Shown here: piece after piece, positions 17,828-26,941 of the stretch | Layout: every line of letters begins with the position of its first letter | How positions within the stretch are numbered: position 1 is the stretch's first letter | Assembly: GCF_020252395.1 (NCBI RefSeq) | Contig: NZ_JADCDB010000004.1 | Location: 124,001 to 188,000 of the forward strand | DNA length: 64,000 nt | Source of the DNA: Aestuariivirga sp. | GTDB lineage: Bacteria; Pseudomonadota; Alphaproteobacteria; Rhizobiales; Aestuariivirgaceae | Direction: 5' to 3' | The notes under the pieces: generated by a model | Seen by the model: the letters and a program-made list of their open reading frames with translations, nothing else | Databases searched by the model: none | Told to the model about the DNA's origin: nothing | Program-made: the position numbers and the translations under genes

Positions 17828-18850
17828 CTAGGCCCAGCCCTTGAGCTCGTTGCGGACGATCGCGTCAAGCATGGCGATGGAGGGTTCGCTGTCGTTGAGG
17901 CAGGGCGCCACCGAAAACTTTTCGCCGCCCGCCTCCTCGAAGGTTTCCTTGAGCCCGATGGCCACCTCTTCCAGCGTTTCCACGCAGTCGCTGGCGAAGC
18001 CCGGGCAGATCATCACAAGCTTCCTGACGCCCCTGGAGGGAAGCTCCTCCACCGTCTGCTGGGCATAGGGCTGCAGCCATTCGGCTTTGCCGAAGCGAGA
18101 CTGGAACACGACCTGCAGCTTCTCGCGCGGAAGCCTGAGACGCTCGCCCAGAAGGCGCGCCGTCTTCATGCAATGGCAGTGATAGGGGTCGCCCGCCATG
18201 AAGTAATCCTTCGGCAGGCCGTGGAAGGAGGCGAGGATCACGTCCGGCTCCCAGTCCAGCGTCTTGAGGTGCGCCTCGAGCGAGAGGGCCAGCGCCTCGA
18301 TATGGGCCGGGTTGTCGAAATAGGGCGGCACGGTGCGGATGGCGGGCTGCCAGCGCATGGTCTTCAGCGCGTCATAGGCCTTGTCGAGGGCGGTCGCGGT
18401 GGTCGAGGCCGAATATTGCGGATAGAGCGGGAACAGAAGGATGCGGTCGCAGCCCTGCTCCTTCAGCGCTTCGATGCGCTCCTTCGTCGGCGGCAGGCCA
18501 TAGCGCATGCCCCAGTCAACGATGACATTGGGAAGATCCGCCAGGCGCGCCGCCAGTTTTTCGGCCTGCGAGCGGGTGATGGTCTTGAGCGGCGATTCGT
18601 TCCTCTCCCGGTTCCAGATCTGCTCATAGGCATGTCCGGATTTCTTGGGGCGGGTCGACAGGATGATGCCGTTCAGCAGCACCCACCACAGCACGGGGTT
18701 TACCTCGATCACGCGGCGGTCGGAGAGGAATTCCTTGAGGTAGCGGCGCATCGGCCAATAGGAGGTTCCCTCCGGCGTGCCGAGGTTGATCAGCAACACG
18801 CCGAGCTTGCCCACCTTGAACGGGGGGTGCCCCTGGGGAAGTACGTTCAT
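17828..18850 (-). CDS. hemH: ferrochelatase
   Basis: A 340-residue enzyme that inserts ferrous iron into protoporphyrin IX, the last step of heme synthesis. The catalytic His lies in SFHGLPKDY, and the conserved region SRFGKAEWLQPY follows, with the Glu-rich motif further on (ETLEEVAIG). Length is normal for bacterial ferrochelatases. It is a single gene, divergent from the degenerate kinase gene across 132 bases that include the perfect palindrome GCCGTTAACGGC (18910-18921). Confidence 0.94.
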   Translation of the reverse strand: MNVLPQGHPPFKVGKLGVLLINLGTPEGTSYWPMRRYLKEFLSDRRVIEVNPVLWWVLLNGIILSTRPKKSGHAYEQIWNRERNESPLKTITRSQAEKLAARLADLPNVIVDWGMRYGLPPTKERIEALKEQGCDRILLFPLYPQYSASTTATALDKAYDALKTMRWQPAIRTVPPYFDNPAHIEALALSLEAHLKTLDWEPDVILASFHGLPKDYFMAGDPYHCHCMKTARLLGERLRLPREKLQVVFQSRFGKAEWLQPYAQQTVEELPSRGVRKLVMICPGFASDCVETLEEVAIGLKETFEEAGGEKFSVAPCLNDSEPSIAMLDAIVRNELKGWA

Positions 18851-18909
18851 GGAAATCTCGAAACCGTCCTTTCAGGCCGAAGGCTGCCGGCCGGGGCAGT
18901 GACTACCCT

Positions 18910-18921
18910 GCCGTTAACGGC
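18910..18921. promoter_or_regulatory. 12-bp perfect palindrome between hemH and the kinase-like gene
   Basis: GCCGTTAACGGC is symmetric about its centre and sits 60 bases from each start codon of two divergent genes, a typical operator position. No known regulator is recognised. Confidence 0.3.
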
Positions 18922-18982
18922 TTGAAAATGCCAAAAGATCATATTGGGGCCGAATTTGCTTTCTGGCAGGGATATCACATCC

Positions 18983-19942
18983 ATGCGCTTTCCAACCGGG
19001 ATCAATCCGGGAAAACTGCCTGCTCTTGCAGCACTTGCGGCTGCCGGCGGCTTCACCCTGTTGCTGGCGGGCACGGTCGCCGTTTATGCCACGGTGGACG
19101 CGCTGGGTGTTTTGCTGGTTGCAGCTTTCATGGCGGCCGCACTGGGGCTCGCGGCATCGGGCTGGTACATGCATTGGCGCGCGCTCGCCTCCCCAGCGGC
19201 AGCGCACCCCAAGGTCGAGCGGCGCTCGACTTTGCGCAACGCCGGGCAGGGTTCGCCCACCCACCGGCTGCTGGAGGCGGTGGCGGTGGAGGTCAAGACC
19301 TGCGCCACCACGCTCGCCGGCTTTGCCGAACTGCTGCCGGCCGACACCGCGGACGAAGCGCGCCGCCACCTGCAGGACGGCAGCCGCAACCTGCTCGGCT
19401 TCGCCACCCAGCTGCATGACTACATCCGCTTCGAGCGCGGCCGGCTGCGGCTGAAGGAACAGCAGGTCGATGCCGGGGAACTGGTGGAGGCCGCCCTCGC
19501 TTCCTGCCGGATGCCGGCCGAGGAGGCAGGCACCACCATTGCTGCAGTCATTCCGGCCGGGATCGAAGTCTCCTGCGATGCCGACCGCATCCGCCAAGCG
19601 CTCGTCAGCCTTGTCTTGTGGGCAGTGCGCATCTCAACACCCGGTGGCATCGTCGACGTGAAGCTGCTGCGCCAGCCCGACCGGGGACTTGCCATCGACA
19701 TCGTGAGCAGCACCGGGGCTAGTAGCGGCGGGGCGCAGCCCCACGACCGGCCGTTCGAGCCGCAACTGGCGCTCACCGGCCTCAAGGGCTTTGCCCTTCC
19801 CATTGCCAGGCGCGTGGCGCTTCTCCATGCTGGCGAGGTGACGGTGGCGTCGAGCCCAGGCGAGGGCGCCCGCGCCCGCCTCACGCTGCCGGCGGCGCGC
19901 GTGGCCTGGCCGGACCAGCACCGCACCGCCCGCGCCGCCTAA
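18983..19942 (+). CDS. degenerate membrane histidine kinase (likely pseudokinase)
   Basis: A 319-residue protein with two N-terminal membrane helices (about 12-31 and 39-60), then regions that align with HisKA and HATPase_c. The H-box reads AVEVKTCA: Val102 replaces the phospho-acceptor His. In the N-box DRIRQALVSLVLWA, Ser209 and Trp213 replace the two conserved Asn residues. The DxGxG nucleotide motif is absent and the GLGL loop is degraded (LKGFALPIARR). The C-terminal strand SSPGEGARARLTLP remains typical. It should not autophosphorylate or bind ATP normally, but the fold may still dimerise or bind partners, like the histidine-phosphotransferase scaffold ChpT of alphaproteobacteria, which also lost ATP binding but kept its His. 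ATG 18983 directly precedes the first helix. The frame is intact, which argues for a retained function. Confidence 0.7.
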   Translation: MRFPTGINPGKLPALAALAAAGGFTLLLAGTVAVYATVDALGVLLVAAFMAAALGLAASGWYMHWRALASPAAAHPKVERRSTLRNAGQGSPTHRLLEAVAVEVKTCATTLAGFAELLPADTADEARRHLQDGSRNLLGFATQLHDYIRFERGRLRLKEQQVDAGELVEAALASCRMPAEEAGTTIAAVIPAGIEVSCDADRIRQALVSLVLWAVRISTPGGIVDVKLLRQPDRGLAIDIVSSTGASSGGAQPHDRPFEPQLALTGLKGFALPIARRVALLHAGEVTVASSPGEGARARLTLPAARVAWPDQHRTARAA

Positions 19943-19961
19943 GGACCGAGCTTCGCCGAGC

Positions 19962-20879
19962 ATGACTGCGCTGACCGCCGTTCCGCCCTTCATGGGCGCT
20001 ATCCGCGCCGCGAGCCCCGAGGGCTTCGATACCGCCGTCTTCGGTGCACCGCACGGCACGCCCTACTCCGAGATCGACAATTCCGTCCACGCCGCCGCGC
20101 CGGACGCCTTCCGCACGGCGCTGGCGGCGGATGCCGAATGGCTGGACCACTGGGATTTCGACTTGGGGCGCCCGCTGTTGCGCCACGGCCAGAAAATCTG
20201 CGACCTCGGCAACCTGAAAACCCGCCCGAAGGACGGCGCGCACAACCGCGCCCTGATCGAACAGACGACCCGGCGGATTCTTCAGGCCGGCTCCGTGCCC
20301 ATCATGTTCGGCGGAGATGATTCGGCGTCCATTCCCTTCCTCGCCGCCTATTCGGAGCAGCCTGCAATCGTCATCCTGCAGATCGACGCCCACATCGACT
20401 GGCGCCAGGAGCGGAGCGGCGAAGCCATGGGCTTTTCCTCCACCATGCGGCGGGCCTCCGAGCATGACCATGTCTGGCGCATCGTGCAGGCCGGGGCGCG
20501 CGGCATCGGCAGCGCCCGCGAACGGGAGGTGAGCGATGCGCTTGCCTGGGGGGCGCATATCGTCACGGCGCGCGAGGTGCACCACAACGGTGTTGCCGAG
20601 GTGCTGCGGCACATCCCGGAGGACTGCAACTGCGTCATCTCATTCGACTGCGACGCACTCGATGCGGCGGAAATGCCGGCTGTCGCCTACCCCACGCCCG
20701 GCGGGCTCAGCTATACCCAGGTGACCGACCTCATCGCGGGCGTGGCCGCCAAGGCCCGCATCGCAGGTTTCTGCATGGTGGAGTTCGTGCCGCTGCGCGA
20801 CCGCTCGAAAATCGCCGCCTTCACCGCAGCCCGTATTGCAGCCAATGTGGTGGGGCGGATCGGACCACTCGGAGCGTGA
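19962..20879 (+). CDS. arginase/agmatinase-family ureohydrolase with altered metal site
   Basis: A 305-residue ureohydrolase-fold protein. Metal motifs are GGDDS (117-121), DAHID (142-146) and SFDCDALDA (227-235). In arginases and agmatinases the first motif is GGDHS or GGEHS and its His binds one manganese; here Asp120 takes that place, and the final Pro of the third motif is Ala235. All other ligand Asp/His are present. The enzyme probably still binds metal and hydrolyses a guanidino compound, but substrate and metal preference are open. It lies 19 bases after the degenerate kinase on the same strand, so the two may be co-transcribed. Confidence 0.75.
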   Translation: MTALTAVPPFMGAIRAASPEGFDTAVFGAPHGTPYSEIDNSVHAAAPDAFRTALAADAEWLDHWDFDLGRPLLRHGQKICDLGNLKTRPKDGAHNRALIEQTTRRILQAGSVPIMFGGDDSASIPFLAAYSEQPAIVILQIDAHIDWRQERSGEAMGFSSTMRRASEHDHVWRIVQAGARGIGSAREREVSDALAWGAHIVTAREVHHNGVAEVLRHIPEDCNCVISFDCDALDAAEMPAVAYPTPGGLSYTQVTDLIAGVAAKARIAGFCMVEFVPLRDRSKIAAFTAARIAANVVGRIGPLGA

Positions 20880-20888
20880 TCGGCCGGC

Positions 20889-21497
20889 TCAGTCCACCTT
20901 CTCGCCGGGGTAGATGCCCCAAAGCTGAGTCTGCTCCACGAAGCCGCTATAGCCGCCGGCGCTGAGCTCGCACCAGTCGCCGTCGCAGTTTTCCACTTCG
21001 GCCACGACGCCAGAGCCGACTTCGGCCACCACACTTGCCCCGTTCTTCGGGCTCTGCAGCAGCGCCACGTTCTGGCCCTGCTTCCACGGCGCGATCTCGG
21101 CCGTGCGTTTGCCGGCCAGCATGTTCTGCAGGATCCAGCCTTCCTCGCCGTCGGAATCGCGCACGCGGCGCCAGTTCTCGAATTCGGCGACGATTTCCAC
21201 CGGCAGGCCCTTACGCTGGAACACCCAGGCAACCGGATGATCGCTGGAAGGGCCGCGGCGGACATTCACCTTCTCGGCCTTCAGCGACACGAAACGCGGG
21301 ATAGGAAGCCCGGAGGCGCCCACCGGCCTAGCCACTTCCTCGCCGATCGAGCCCGTCACCGCGCCACGTTCGGCGCTGGCTTGCGACTCAAGGCGTTTAC
21401 CGAACAGCGACCAGCCCACCGCCCCGGCCACGCCAATGCAGGCCAGACTCAGGATGATCGAGCCATATTGCCGCTTCTTGGCCGGACCTTCCGCCAT
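20889..21497 (-). CDS. membrane-anchored protein with two bacterial SH3 domains
   Basis: A 202-residue protein with a membrane helix (about 12-31) and two SH3b-like domains (about 72-133 and 138-195; motifs VNVRRGPSSDHPV and GDWCELSAGGYSGFV). Proteins of this type are exported and bind cell-wall peptides or act as envelope adaptors in alphaproteobacteria. ATG 21497 is the first Met before the helix. It is a single gene, convergent with the arginase-family gene 9 bases away. Confidence 0.8.
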   Translation of the reverse strand: MAEGPAKKRQYGSIILSLACIGVAGAVGWSLFGKRLESQASAERGAVTGSIGEEVARPVGASGLPIPRFVSLKAEKVNVRRGPSSDHPVAWVFQRKGLPVEIVAEFENWRRVRDSDGEEGWILQNMLAGKRTAEIAPWKQGQNVALLQSPKNGASVVAEVGSGVVAEVENCDGDWCELSAGGYSGFVEQTQLWGIYPGEKVD

Positions 21498-21698
21498 GAC
21501 AATCGATAATCCTCTCAACCGCCCGGGCGCTGGGCGCCGGCCATCGCGCCCGATACAACACAAAGACAGTTTACACCACCGGCTGCCCCGTGCAAACGAG
21601 AAGGCACGGGACCCGTGACCCCGCACGGACCGCTGACAGGATTGAACCTGAAGGATTAAAATTGTCTTAGAGATTGGGACTGGAGCCAGGATTACCGC

Positions 21699-22688
21699 AT
21701 GAGCAAGCGCAAGCCCCTCGTCGTCGTCACCCGCAAGCTGCCCGACGCCGTCGAGACCCGCATGATGGAGCTGTTCAACACCAGGCTCAACACCACCGAT
21801 GAGCCGATGAGCCGCGCCGCGCTGATCGAGGCGGTGAAGGCGGCCGAGGTGCTGGTGCCTACGGTGACCGACCGCATCGACAAGGCGGCGCTGATGCAGG
21901 CCGGCGACCAGCTGAAACTCATCGCCAATTTCGGCAATGGCGTCGACAACATCGACGTCGAGACGGCATTGTCGCGCGGCATCACCGTCACCAACACGCC
22001 GGGCGTGCTGACCGAGGATACGGCCGATTTCACCATGGCGCTGATCATGGCCGTCTCGCGCCGCATCATCGAGGGCGCCAAGGTGATCGGGGCCGACAAC
22101 AGCTGGGCCGGCTGGTCGCCGACGTGGATGCTGGGCCACCGCATCTGGGGCAAGCGGCTCGGCATCATCGGCATGGGCCGCATCGGCGCGGCGGTCGCGC
22201 GCCGCGCCAAGGCCTTCGGCCTGCAGATTCACTATCACAACCGCAAGCCCGTCCACCCCCGGGTGGAGGAAGAGCTCGAGGCCACCTATTGGGAAAGCCT
22301 CGACCAGATGCTGGCGCGCATGGACATCGTCTCCGTCAACTGCCCGCACACGCCCGCCACCTATCACCTCCTGTCGGCGCGCCGCCTCAAACTGATGAAG
22401 CCCGAGGCCATCATCGTCAACACCGCGCGCGGCGAGGTGATCGACGAGAATGCGCTCGCGCGCATGCTGGAGGCGGGCGAACTGGGCGGCGCCGGGCTCG
22501 ACGTCTTCGAGCATGAGCCCGCGGTCAACCCACGCCTGCTCAAGGCCAAGAAAGCGGTGTTGCTGCCGCACATGGGCTCCGCCACCATCGAGGGCCGCAT
22601 CGACATGGGCGAGAAGGTGATCATCAACATCAAGACCTGGGTGGATGGGCACAATCCGCCGGACCGCGTGCTGCCGTCGATGCTGTGA
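21699..22688 (+). CDS. D-isomer-specific 2-hydroxyacid dehydrogenase (glyoxylate reductase-like)
   Basis: A 329-residue NAD(P)-dependent enzyme with the Rossmann motif GMGRIG (158-163) and the catalytic triad Arg244 (NTARGE), Glu273 (EHEP) and His291 (PHMGSAT). Closest family is glyoxylate/hydroxypyruvate reductase (GyaR/GhrB), which reduces glyoxylate to glycolate; exact substrate is not certain. Single gene ended by a hairpin at 22704-22720. Confidence 0.88.
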   Translation: MSKRKPLVVVTRKLPDAVETRMMELFNTRLNTTDEPMSRAALIEAVKAAEVLVPTVTDRIDKAALMQAGDQLKLIANFGNGVDNIDVETALSRGITVTNTPGVLTEDTADFTMALIMAVSRRIIEGAKVIGADNSWAGWSPTWMLGHRIWGKRLGIIGMGRIGAAVARRAKAFGLQIHYHNRKPVHPRVEEELEATYWESLDQMLARMDIVSVNCPHTPATYHLLSARRLKLMKPEAIIVNTARGEVIDENALARMLEAGELGGAGLDVFEHEPAVNPRLLKAKKAVLLPHMGSATIEGRIDMGEKVIINIKTWVDGHNPPDRVLPSML

Positions 22689-22703
22689 GGTTTCTCGTGC
22701 TCT

Positions 22704-22720
22704 CCCGCCGAAGGAGCGGG
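22704..22720. terminator. hairpin between convergent dehydrogenase and PuuD-like genes
   Basis: CCCGC (22704-22708) pairs with GCGGG (22716-22720), followed by AAAAGA on the plus strand, which reads as a T-rich flank on the opposite strand. It lies in the 46-base gap between convergent stop codons. Confidence 0.45.
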
Positions 22721-22734
22721 AAAAGACTTCAGGC

Positions 22735-23511
22735 TTACGCCACTGTCCTGAGCGACTTCCCCCGCGCCGCCGCATAGGTCCGCACGGCATTGCCAAACGC
22801 CGTGAACAGCTTCACCGAATCCGGGTTGTTCAGCGCCTTGAATTCCGGGTGCCATTGCGTGCCGATGGCGAAGCTCTTCGCATCGCGCACCGAGACGGCC
22901 TCGATGATGCCGTCTGGCGCAGTGGCTTCGACGGCAAGCCCCTTGGCCAGCCGTTTGATGCCCTGGCGGTGGATCGAGTTCACCATGGTCTCGCGCTTGC
23001 CGAGGATCTGCTCGAGCAGGCCGCCGGAGCGGATGTTGATGGCGTGTGCGGGCGCATAGCGCACGTCGACGTCCTCATGCTTTGGCGCGCGGTGATCGAG
23101 CCGGCCCTCGATCTCCTGCAATTCGGTTTCGAGCGTGCCGCCCAGCACCACGTTCAGCTCCTGGAAGCCGCGGCAGATGCAGAACAGCGGCAGGCCCTTC
23201 TTCAGCACCTTCTCGATTAGCTTCAGCGTGGTGGCGTCGCGGGCATGGTCATAGGGCTCATGCGAAGGTGACGGCTGTTCGCCATAATGCGGCGGGTGCA
23301 CGTTGGAGACAGCCCCAGTCATCACGATGCCGTCGAAATGCTCAAGCAGGTCATCGATCTGAAGCGCGTCGATCATGGAGGGGATCATCACGGGCGAACA
23401 CAGCGCCACCTCGGCCACGGCGCGCACATATTTGTCGCCGATCGAATGATACTGAAAGCCGTGGCTTTCATAGGTATCGGCCGGCAGGCCGACGAGGGGA
23501 AGGTAGGACAT
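22735..23511 (-). CDS. gamma-glutamyl-gamma-aminobutyrate hydrolase-like peptidase (PuuD family, C26)
   Basis: A 258-residue class I amidotransferase-fold hydrolase with nucleophile Cys113 (CICRGFQE) and His221/Glu223 (QWHPEF). PuuD enzymes cleave gamma-glutamyl amides, for example gamma-Glu-GABA in putrescine catabolism. ATG 23511 gives the normal N-terminus MSYLPLVGLPAD with AGG upstream; a longer frame overlaps the divergent SDR gene. No other puu gene is adjacent, but two PuuA-like ligases occur near the right end of this window, so it could serve that pathway in trans. Confidence 0.9.
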   Translation of the reverse strand: MSYLPLVGLPADTYESHGFQYHSIGDKYVRAVAEVALCSPVMIPSMIDALQIDDLLEHFDGIVMTGAVSNVHPPHYGEQPSPSHEPYDHARDATTLKLIEKVLKKGLPLFCICRGFQELNVVLGGTLETELQEIEGRLDHRAPKHEDVDVRYAPAHAINIRSGGLLEQILGKRETMVNSIHRQGIKRLAKGLAVEATAPDGIIEAVSVRDAKSFAIGTQWHPEFKALNNPDSVKLFTAFGNAVRTYAAARGKSLRTVA

Positions 23512-23578
23512 TTCCGAACCTTGTGGGAAGGCTGATTTGCCGTCTAGATAGCAAGACCGAGGGGGAAAAGTCCAACCG

Positions 23579-24349
23579 ATGAGCCAAATCACGCCCGCGC
23601 AACAGCTTTTCGACCTTACCGGGCAGGTGGCCCTGGTCACCGGCGCCTCCTCCGGCCTGGGGCGCCGCTTCGCCGAAGTGCTAGCCGCCCACGGCGCGAA
23701 GGTGGTGGCAGCGGGCCGCCGCACCAACAGGCTGAAGGACCTTGCTGCCTCTTCCCCCAACATCGCAGCCCTGGCGCTGGACGTCACTGACACCGCCTCC
23801 ATCGGCCCGGCACTGGACGAGGCCGCGCGCGCCTTCGGGCCGCTGACGCTGCTCGTCAACAACGCCGGCATCGCCAGCGGCGGGCGCATCGTCGATACGC
23901 CCGATGCCGAGTGGAACCGCGTGATGGACACCAACGTCAATGCGGTGTGGCGCCTGTCGCGCGCCTTCGCGCAGCGCCTCATCGGCGCCAAGCGGCCGGG
24001 CGCCATCATCAACATCGCATCGCTCGTCGCGGGCCGCGTCGGCATGTCCTCGGCGAGTTATGCCATCAGCAAGGCGGCGGTGCTGCACATGACCAAGGCG
24101 CAGGCCATGGAATGGGCGCGCTTCGGCATCCGCGTCAACGCCATCTCACCGGGCTTCATCTCGAGCGAGATGACGGACGATTATCTGGCAAGCCCCGCGG
24201 GCCAGGAGATGATCAAGCGCGTGCCGCAGCGCCGCTCCGGCCACCCTTCGGACCTCGACGCCACGCTGCTGCTGCTCGCCTCACCGAAGGCGTCCGGCTT
24301 CATGACGGGTGCGGAGATCAACATCGACGGCGGCCACGCGCTGGCCTGA
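23579..24349 (+). CDS. short-chain dehydrogenase/reductase
   Basis: A 256-residue classical SDR with the cofactor motif TGASSGLG (21-28), NNAG, and catalytic Ser148, Tyr161 and Lys165 (SYAISK). FabG-like length; substrate not predictable. GGGGGAAAAG precedes the ATG. The acyl-CoA dehydrogenase gene starts ten bases after its stop, suggesting that both act on an acyl-CoA or 3-hydroxyacyl intermediate. Confidence 0.9.
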   Translation: MSQITPAQQLFDLTGQVALVTGASSGLGRRFAEVLAAHGAKVVAAGRRTNRLKDLAASSPNIAALALDVTDTASIGPALDEAARAFGPLTLLVNNAGIASGGRIVDTPDAEWNRVMDTNVNAVWRLSRAFAQRLIGAKRPGAIINIASLVAGRVGMSSASYAISKAAVLHMTKAQAMEWARFGIRVNAISPGFISSEMTDDYLASPAGQEMIKRVPQRRSGHPSDLDATLLLLASPKASGFMTGAEINIDGGHALA

Positions 24350-24359
24350 GGAAACAGTC

Positions 24360-25562
24360 ATGGATTTCGCACTTTCACCCGACATTGACGCGCTGCGCCT
24401 GAAGGTCCGCGCCTTCGTGGCCGGGCACGTGATGCCCCTTGAGTCCGACCGCGCCAATTACAATAAGCATGAGAACATTCGCCTCGATGTCCTGAAGCCG
24501 CTGCGCGAGAAGGCCAGGGCCGCAGGCCTGTGGGCGCCGCAGATGCCCAAGGACCGCGGCGGGCTTGGCCTTCCGATGGTGGGCTGGGCCGCCTTCTACG
24601 AGGAGGCCAACCGCTCGATCTTCGGCCCGCTCGCCTTCAACTGCTCGGCCCCGGACGATGGCAACATGACCGTGCTCAACAAGGTGCTGAAGACGGATGC
24701 GCAAAAGGACCAGTGGCTGCAGCCCATCATCGATGGCAATATCCGCTCGTCCTTCGTGATGACGGAGCCGCACCCGGGCTCCGGCTCCGACCCCGGCGGC
24801 ATGATGCTGACGCGGGCCGAGAAGCGCGGCGGAAAATATGTTGTATACGGACGAAAATGGTTCATCTCGGGCGCTGACGGCGCCACGCACTTTATTCTCG
24901 TCGCGCGCACGTCCGAGGACCCGCGCAATGGCCTCTCGGCCTTCCTCTATCACAAGGACCAGCCGGGCTGGCGCATTGTCCGCCGCGTGCCGACCATGGG
25001 GCCGGAGGAACTGGGCGGCACTTGCGAGCTCGACTTTGACGGTCTCGAGATTCCGGAGGAGAACCGGCTGATGGAGGAGGGCGATGGGTTGCGCCTCACC
25101 CAGATCCGCTTGGGGCCAGCGCGCCTCACCCATTGCATGCGCTGGACGGGGCTGGCCAAGCGCTGCCTTGAGATTGCGCAAGCCTATGTGAAGGAGCGAA
25201 GGGCCTTCGGTTCGGCGCTTGCCGGGCGCGAGAGTGTGCAGATCATGCTGGGGGAAGTGGCGGCCGAGATCGAGAAGGGCCGCCTCCTCACCATGCATGC
25301 CGCCTGGAAGCTCGACCAGGGCGAAAAGGCGCAGAAGGAAATCTCCATGGCCAAGATCCACGTGGCCGACACTTTGAACCGCGCGGCGGACGCCGGCGTG
25401 CAGCTCTGCGGCGCGCGCGGCTATTCGAAGGACACGGTGCTGGAATGGATCTACCGCTACGCCCGCTGCGCCAAGCTGGTGGACGGCGCGTCCGAAGTGC
25501 ACAAGATGGTGCTGGCCAGAAGCCTCGCCAAGGAAGGCAATGATTTCTGGAGCTGGGGGTGA
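24360..25562 (+). CDS. acyl-CoA dehydrogenase (ACAD10/11-like)
   Basis: A 400-residue FAD enzyme catalysing alpha,beta-dehydrogenation of an acyl-CoA. The N-terminal helical domain, the middle beta domain (VMTEPHPGSGSDP near 138) and the C-terminal helical domain are all present; the end reads EWIYRYARCAKLVDGASEVH, typical of the ACAD10/11-like group that handles unusual or 4-hydroxy acyl-CoAs. ATG 24360 overlaps the sequence TGAGGAA, which supplies both the stop of the SDR and the ribosome-binding site. Substrate is unknown. Confidence 0.9.
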   Translation: MDFALSPDIDALRLKVRAFVAGHVMPLESDRANYNKHENIRLDVLKPLREKARAAGLWAPQMPKDRGGLGLPMVGWAAFYEEANRSIFGPLAFNCSAPDDGNMTVLNKVLKTDAQKDQWLQPIIDGNIRSSFVMTEPHPGSGSDPGGMMLTRAEKRGGKYVVYGRKWFISGADGATHFILVARTSEDPRNGLSAFLYHKDQPGWRIVRRVPTMGPEELGGTCELDFDGLEIPEENRLMEEGDGLRLTQIRLGPARLTHCMRWTGLAKRCLEIAQAYVKERRAFGSALAGRESVQIMLGEVAAEIEKGRLLTMHAAWKLDQGEKAQKEISMAKIHVADTLNRAADAGVQLCGARGYSKDTVLEWIYRYARCAKLVDGASEVHKMVLARSLAKEGNDFWSWG

Positions 25563-25650
25563 GGTTTGGCATCACCCATGTCCTCGTCACCCCTTGGGTT
25601 CACAGAACAAGCGCGACACTGCCAGGGTGAGTTGCGATAAGATCATGCGC

Positions 25651-26934
25651 TTAGAACGCCAGCCGCCACACCGCACCGATCACCGCGCATACCATCAGTG
25701 TACGGATGATTCCGAAGTGGAAGCGCAGCAGCACCACTGCCGCCAGAACGCTCAGGCCCAGCGCGAACCAGTCCAGATTGCCCCATGCCGGAACCCATGG
25801 CCTGAACCAGCCCTCGCGCCGCGTTACCTCGCCGAACAGCACATGCAGCCCGAACCAGAGTGAGAGATTGAGGATCACCCCCACCACCGCCGCCGTGATG
25901 GCCGCAAGCGCGCCTGAGAGCCTTGGCCGCTTGCCGATCGCCTCGATGTAGGGCGCTCCCACGAAGATCCACAGGAAGCAGGGAGCAAATGTCATCCACA
26001 GCGTTACCGCGGCGGCGGCAAGCCCGCCCCACACCGACCCCATTTCCCGGAGGCCCGCGAAATAGCCCACGAACTGCGTGACCAGGATCAGCGGCCCCGG
26101 CGTCGTCTCGGCAAGCGCCAGCCCGTCGATCATCTCGGCGGCCGAAAGCCAGCCCTCTCTCTCGACCGCGGCCTGCGCCATATAGGCCAGCACCGCATAG
26201 GCCCCGCCGAAGGTGACGACGGCCAGCTTGGAGAAGAACACACCCACTTCGGTGAGCACGTGATGGGGGCCCAGCAGCAGCGCCAGAGCTGCAAGCGGCG
26301 CCAGCCAGATCGCCCCCCAGACGGTCACCGTGCGGCTCAGCGCATGCCAGGACGGCAATTCGCCGGTATGCTCCCCCGCCACGCCGCGGCCCCGCCAGAA
26401 GCCATAGGCCGCGGCCGCGGCGATAATGAGGGGGAAGGGAAGCCCGAAGGCGAAGAGGGCCAGGAAGGCGAGGCCTGCGATGACCCAGTCGGCCGTTGTC
26501 TTCAGCGCGCGGCGGGCAACGCGCAGCAGCGCTTCCAGCACGATCGCCAGCACGGCGGCCTTCACGCCGTAAAACAGCGCCTCGACCAGCGGCAGCTTGC
26601 CGAAGCCCGCATAGAGCATGCTGAGCCCCAGAACGATGAGCGCCCCCGGCAGCACAAAAAGCAGCCCCGCCGCGAGCCCGCCCCTGACGCCATGCAGCTT
26701 CCAGCCTGCATAGGTTGCGAGCTGCATCGCCTCCGGGCCAGGCAGCAGCATGCAGAAATTGAGGGCGGAGAGATAGTCCTTTTCGCTGAGCCAGCCCCGC
26801 TGCTCAACGATTTCGCGGTGCATCAGCGCAATCTGGCCTGCGGGTCCGCCGAAGGAGAGAAGCCCGATCCGCGCCCACACCCTCAGCGCTTCGGCGAAGC
26901 TGACCCCCGCGGGGGAAGCGTTTGGATTATCCAT
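25651..26934 (-). CDS. chrA: chromate transporter, two-domain
   Basis: A 427-residue membrane protein made of two homologous ChrA halves, each with the signature FGGP/FGGA, then a GW region and PGP (SFGGPAGQ ... LLPGPEAMQ and TFGGAYAVL ... TTPGPLIL). It exports chromate or a related oxyanion across the inner membrane. I start at ATG 26934; the ATG at 26964 would lie inside the divergent gene. A TATACT element ends seven bases before this ATG, so the message may be leaderless. Single gene. Confidence 0.9.
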   Translation of the reverse strand: MDNPNASPAGVSFAEALRVWARIGLLSFGGPAGQIALMHREIVEQRGWLSEKDYLSALNFCMLLPGPEAMQLATYAGWKLHGVRGGLAAGLLFVLPGALIVLGLSMLYAGFGKLPLVEALFYGVKAAVLAIVLEALLRVARRALKTTADWVIAGLAFLALFAFGLPFPLIIAAAAAYGFWRGRGVAGEHTGELPSWHALSRTVTVWGAIWLAPLAALALLLGPHHVLTEVGVFFSKLAVVTFGGAYAVLAYMAQAAVEREGWLSAAEMIDGLALAETTPGPLILVTQFVGYFAGLREMGSVWGGLAAAAVTLWMTFAPCFLWIFVGAPYIEAIGKRPRLSGALAAITAAVVGVILNLSLWFGLHVLFGEVTRREGWFRPWVPAWGNLDWFALGLSVLAAVVLLRFHFGIIRTLMVCAVIGAVWRLAF

Positions 26935-26941
26935 CTGTTTC

